Shown: positions 60,369 through 64,000 of the stretch, piece by piece
How positions within the stretch are numbered: position 1 is the stretch's first letter
Layout: each line of letters opens with the position of its first letter
Assembly: GCF_954871325.1 (NCBI RefSeq)
Contig: NC_088777.1
Location: forward strand, 42,075,366 to 42,139,365
Source of the DNA: Gordionus sp. m RMFG-2023
Taxonomy: Eukaryota > Nematomorpha > Gordioida > Chordodea > Parachordodidae
Direction: 5' to 3'
DNA: 64,000 nt
The notes under the pieces: model-generated
The model's database searches: none
Seen by the model: only the letters and a program-made list of their open reading frames with translations
Told to the model about the DNA's origin: nothing
Program-made: the position numbers and the translations under genes

Positions 60369-62150
60369 GGCTGTGTCCTAGGTCGGCTTAATACTTAATA
60401 GCCAAAAAAGTAAGAAAAAATTAAGATTAAGTAAGAAGAAATTAAGACTTTGAGCAAGCCACTCATTTAATTTTAAATTAGTTTAAATTATATTTATATG
60501 AGAAAATATACCATAGATTAATAGCCAGTCTTTCTTGATTACATATTGTATATCTTATAGATATATGATGCATAAATGATGCAATCATATAAAATTGATT
60601 GAAATATTCATCCTCATAAATAATTCGTTAAATGAATTTTGAAACCATCCTATATCATGGCGATTTAAATATATTTCATTTATTTGAGATGTTTCTTGTG
60701 AATCAGCATAGGCTGCTAGAGCATAGATTGGCAACAGTTCCATGAAAATTATTTCCTCTATTTTTAGTTATAAAAAAATACGTCATTGAGAGTGAAAAAG
60801 AGTATTAGTTATTATAAGAAAAATAATTTTTATATATATCAGACGATAAAATTATAAATAGTAAAGAGACAATAATATTTACAATGTAAACTTAAAATAT
60901 ACTGTACCAATATGGGATTGATATTTATATTGCTGAGGCTAGTGGGAGAGACTGAATATCTATGGAACTAATAATAAATAAATAAATATATAATTATTAA
61001 TAATTTCTAATACTAATTCACTACTTTTACTCTTTATTCAACTTCTATCAAATCCAAAATAATAATCAAAATATCGTCTGTAAAATCTTTTATTAAATTA
61101 ATAATCAAAATATCATCGGTGTTTTATAATTATTTTTCTTGGCTATTTATATATTTTTTGCTAGCCATTAAAAATCCTTTTTCATAAAAATTCAAAATTA
61201 TAAATTTGCATGGCGAATAAAAATTAATAATAATAATGCTAACTAAAATTATAATTTAATATACGAAATATAAATTTGCATGGCGAACAAAATTAATCGT
61301 AATAATAATAATTAAAATTATAATCTAATATTTGAAATATAAATTTGAATAGAGAACCCAAATTAATAATAATAATGATGTTAACTAAACTTCTAATATT
61401 CAAAACCTAAAAGATTAAGTACAAACTATAACATATACAATTTTTTTTATCATTCGGCAACGCTAGATTTTTGTTTCATATCTTTTATTCTTACGTGCAA
61501 GGCCAATCTGGTATACAGTGTTTTTTTTACAAAATTATATCTCCAATAAATCTAATTTAACAACACTAATTAAATTTTAAAAAATTTTACTGTTCCTGTG
61601 ATATTATAAAATCTTGTATCAAATTCATTTTAAAAAAACGTGAAACAATTTCACCTTGCTGAACCCTAAATCTCGGATTGCTAGACAGACATTAACAGTA
61701 GGACCAGGACAACTTATAGAATAAAATATTTTTAATTTTTATATGTTATTAACCAAATGGTATTGGTTTCTAATCTACTCATTTTACCATAATTGTTAAG
61801 ACTTTTATAATAAAATAAACATAATTAGGTTTATTTGTGCATAGAAATTAAATTCATTACAAAAATATATACTGTATATATTTTATATTACTAATTAGTT
61901 TAGCATATTTATTCTATATAATTATGATATTTACTATTCAATTTTCTCTCTATTAAGAATTAAAACAAAGATTTTGAACAATAGTCACATACAGATAAAA
62001 TTAACCTTTTAAGGCTTTTAAGTATACTTATTTAAAAAAAGACGAACTTGTTGGTACTTAAAACAAGCTAAATTAGGTTGTCCACGTTCAAATCCCTTTT
62101 AGCCTATACTAAAAAGAATTAAGTAAATTAGACCAACCTAGGACACATCC
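60369..62150. mobile_element. Candidate PIF/Harbinger-type element (TAA target duplication)
   Basis: 'ggctgtgtcctaggtcggct' at 60369 is answered by the complement of 'ggatgtgtcctaggttggtc' at about 62131-62150, with taa on both sides. Similar starts, 'ggctgcgtccaaatc' and 'ggctgtgtcaatc', occur at 17757 and 32650, so the terminus is repeated in the window. No transposase is recognised; a minus-strand frame near 60740-60600 (MELLPIYALAAYADSQ) is of unknown origin. A three-base duplication is weak proof. Confidence 0.45.
61195..61395. repeat. Tandem repeat, three units of about 70 bp
   Basis: 'tataaatttgcatggcgaa' recurs at about 61200 and 61270 and in altered form at 61340, each followed by 'aattaataataataatgat'-like sequence and 'aaaattataatctaatat'. 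Inside the candidate Harbinger-type element. Confidence 0.8.
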
Positions 62151-62459
62151 TAAAGACTTAAATGGACCGTGATTTGGACCTATTTTTATTGAACAAAATA
62201 TCTGTTATTACAAAATTGAATTTGAATTTTTAGAATGGCTTAATAATATCAAGCTAGTAGAGATATACAAGGAAATCTATTAATAATGTGTATAATAAAT
62301 AAATATTAGAACCAGTTGATCACGTGGATCTCCTATTTATGAACTTTGTATAACATAATTAACGTCTTTAAAGGCAAATAATATTTGGTAGTGGAGTAAA
62401 TAATGATAAAATGCAGAATTTGAAAACCAAAATAAAAATAAGTAAATTTATGTATGAAT

Positions 62460-63375
62460 TAGAGACCTTCATGAGCCTAAATCGTAAAAAAAATTTTTAA
62501 GCCCAGGCCCAGCACTTATGCTGAAGTAATACTAATAGAAATATAATATTTTATTTAGTAATAATATATATATATAATATTAATAAATGATATAAACAAA
62601 ATTTTAATTTATATTTTCAAATAATCATTTAAAAATAATATATTATCTACAATTTCGTTATTTAAATTTGTTCTTCTTTCTTCAATAACCCTTCCAATAG
62701 TACTGAAATTCCGTTCACTGGAAACATTAGATGCTGGAATTGCATAAATTTTTTTAACTAATCTTGCCAATTTTGGCAATATTTTTTCATGCTTCTTCCA
62801 CCAATCTAGGATGCAGTCATCATAGTTGATATCCTCTTCATTTAGCTGAATATCCATATATAAATTAATCTCATCAGCATCCGTCTCATTATGAAGTATT
62901 GTATCATCCTCCCATGAAGACATATCCAATAATGAGGATGAAGCTAAAAATATTATATAGCTAAAAAGATTTATAAAGAATAAATTACTGGTAGCTCTAG
63001 TAATCCTCGAAGTTTGGCCATCTTTGGGAACATTTTTGGGAATATTCCCTGATTTTCGCTGTTTCTTTTTTCGCTGTTTCGTGCCCAGGCCGTTGTGTTA
63101 AGTTAAGTAAAATTATATTAATTTCCGATTTAAAAAATATATACTCTCCCAAGGTGTATAGGAAATTTGATAAATAACGCTAATAAAATCAGAATGATTT
63201 GTTATATTTGTCCTATTAAATATCCTTAAAATAAGCTAAATTTGAATTTAAAAATTTAGGCCCAAGGCCGGCCCAAGCCCTATTGCAAAAATTTCCAACG
63301 AACCCAAGCCCGGCCCAGACCCGCTAGAAAATTTATAATTAGGCCCAAGCCCGGCCCGGCCCATGAAGGTCTCTA
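62460..63375 (-). mobile_element. hAT deletion derivative with perfect 8-bp TSD
   Basis: Ends TAGAGACCTTCATG / CATGAAGGTCTCTA are flanked by gtatgaat on both sides (62452-62459 and 63376-63383). GGCCCAAGCCCGGCCC words are stacked at the right end, with AAGCCCAGGCCCAG at the left: the same texture as the small GGCCCGG MITEs, whose AGAGACCTGCAG ends are close to this terminus. The transposase C-terminus lies at 62609-62929. From 63390 to 64000 I see no gene; an AT-rich sequence with a degenerate 'gattggtagccaaattg' stretch is all. Confidence 0.93.
62609..62929 (-). pseudogene. hAT transposase C-terminal part
   Basis: An acidic leader (MDMSSWEDDTILHNETDADE) is followed by LPKLARLVKKIYAIPASNVS and SERNFSTIGRVIEERR, the Ac/Activator-type dimerisation domain ('P.LA....I..iPaSSa.sERvFS..g.i....R..L'), ending at NDYLKI and TAA. 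A likely acceptor (TTTTTAG) sits upstream at about 62948, so this was the last exon. The catalytic part is missing from the 916-bp element. Confidence 0.85.
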
Positions 63376-64000
63376 GTATGAATACCACTTGGTTAGGTGC
63401 TAAAACTCTAAAACATTTTAATATTGTTAATTTCATAAATCCCATCAACTTATCAGCTAAAAGAGCCCGAAAACATTCAAGCGCCTTTCCGATCAAACGA
63501 TAAATTATCTTTAAAATATGCCATCATATTAAATTATATAAAGATTCTTGATCATCACCTGAGGAGGATGATTAGTAATAATGTTTAATTATTTACTTAT
63601 TTAAAAATATATAATTGCCTTTTATGGCTTTATTACATTTGTTAATTCTTATGTTCATTTAAATTTGGTTTGATAAAGGTTATACCTTAAAATTCATCGA
63701 TTGGTAGCCAAATTGTCGATTGCAAAAATCGAACAGAACGATGGAACCTATTCTAAAGACCAAACCTCACGGTTCTATCTAAATCGTAGTCCAAGCTGAA
63801 AAAAACCCGACTTTTGACTTTCACTCAATCAATATAGTTTCTAGTAATATTAATAAGAGAATAAAATCCCATGCCTTTTAATAAAATTATTTATTGTCTG
63901 CCATGGCAACCCTGGTTGGATGAAACTGACAATTAAATTTTATCTTGACAAGTATAAATCACTTTTTAAATATTAAAATATTATATTTGGCTGACTCCCA

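Noticed and set aside
1-64000. CRISPR arrays, bacterial operons, riboswitches
   Set aside because: None seen; spliced genes and LINE/hAT content show an animal nuclear genome.

Overview
This is an AT-rich animal nuclear window (metazoan; I lean protostome invertebrate but cannot name the lineage). Evidence: spliced genes with metazoan products, introns that are either tiny (41-48 nt) or several kb long and filled with repeats, RTE-clade LINEs, and very many hAT-type DNA transposons with 8-bp target duplications. There is no sign of bacterial or viral gene organisation.

Host genes, left to right. (1) 172-23630, minus: a polypeptide GalNAc-transferase of the GALNT1/13 type; seven exons from the Golgi signal anchor to the end of the catalytic domain are readable, and the ricin-type lectin domain lies off the left edge. 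(2) 29245-37879, plus: a complete five-exon MOB1 gene (216 codons), a Hippo-pathway kinase co-activator. (3) 42901-45075, plus: a complete seven-exon dihydrodiol dehydrogenase (DHDH)-like gene of the Gfo/Idh/MocA family whose NAD-binding glycines and catalytic EKP lysine are missing, so probably a pseudoenzyme. (4) 45213-53392, minus: a ZDHHC6-type palmitoyltransferase with seven readable exons including the C-terminal SH3-like end; it converges on the DHDH gene with a 137-bp gap. (5) Weak traces of other minus-strand genes at 38321-38426 and about 57500-60200.

Mobile DNA. Transposons fill the introns and intergenic regions. Elements bounded by TIRs and 8-bp target duplications lie at 3660-6866 (with an RTE LINE inside), 18332-18640, 25057-28221, 33716-34807, 51236-51809, 53931-54680, 55634-56803, 58176-59558 and 62460-63375. 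A 401-bp MULE-like element (8509-8909, 10-bp duplication) carries a tRNA-like pol III promoter. A piggyBac remnant (about 11913-12556) sits in a long, nearly perfect inverted repeat. At about 24550-28460 three elements are stacked: a fossil Gypsy-like LTR retrotransposon was hit by a hAT, which was hit by a short LTR-flanked element without genes.

The most interesting items are the hAT at 58176-59558, which can encode an intact spliced 246-residue protein with BED finger and C-terminal dimerisation domain but no catalytic core (a possible transposition repressor); the DHDH-like pseudoenzyme; the tRNA-bearing MULE-like element; and a fold-back repeat family present in at least eight places.
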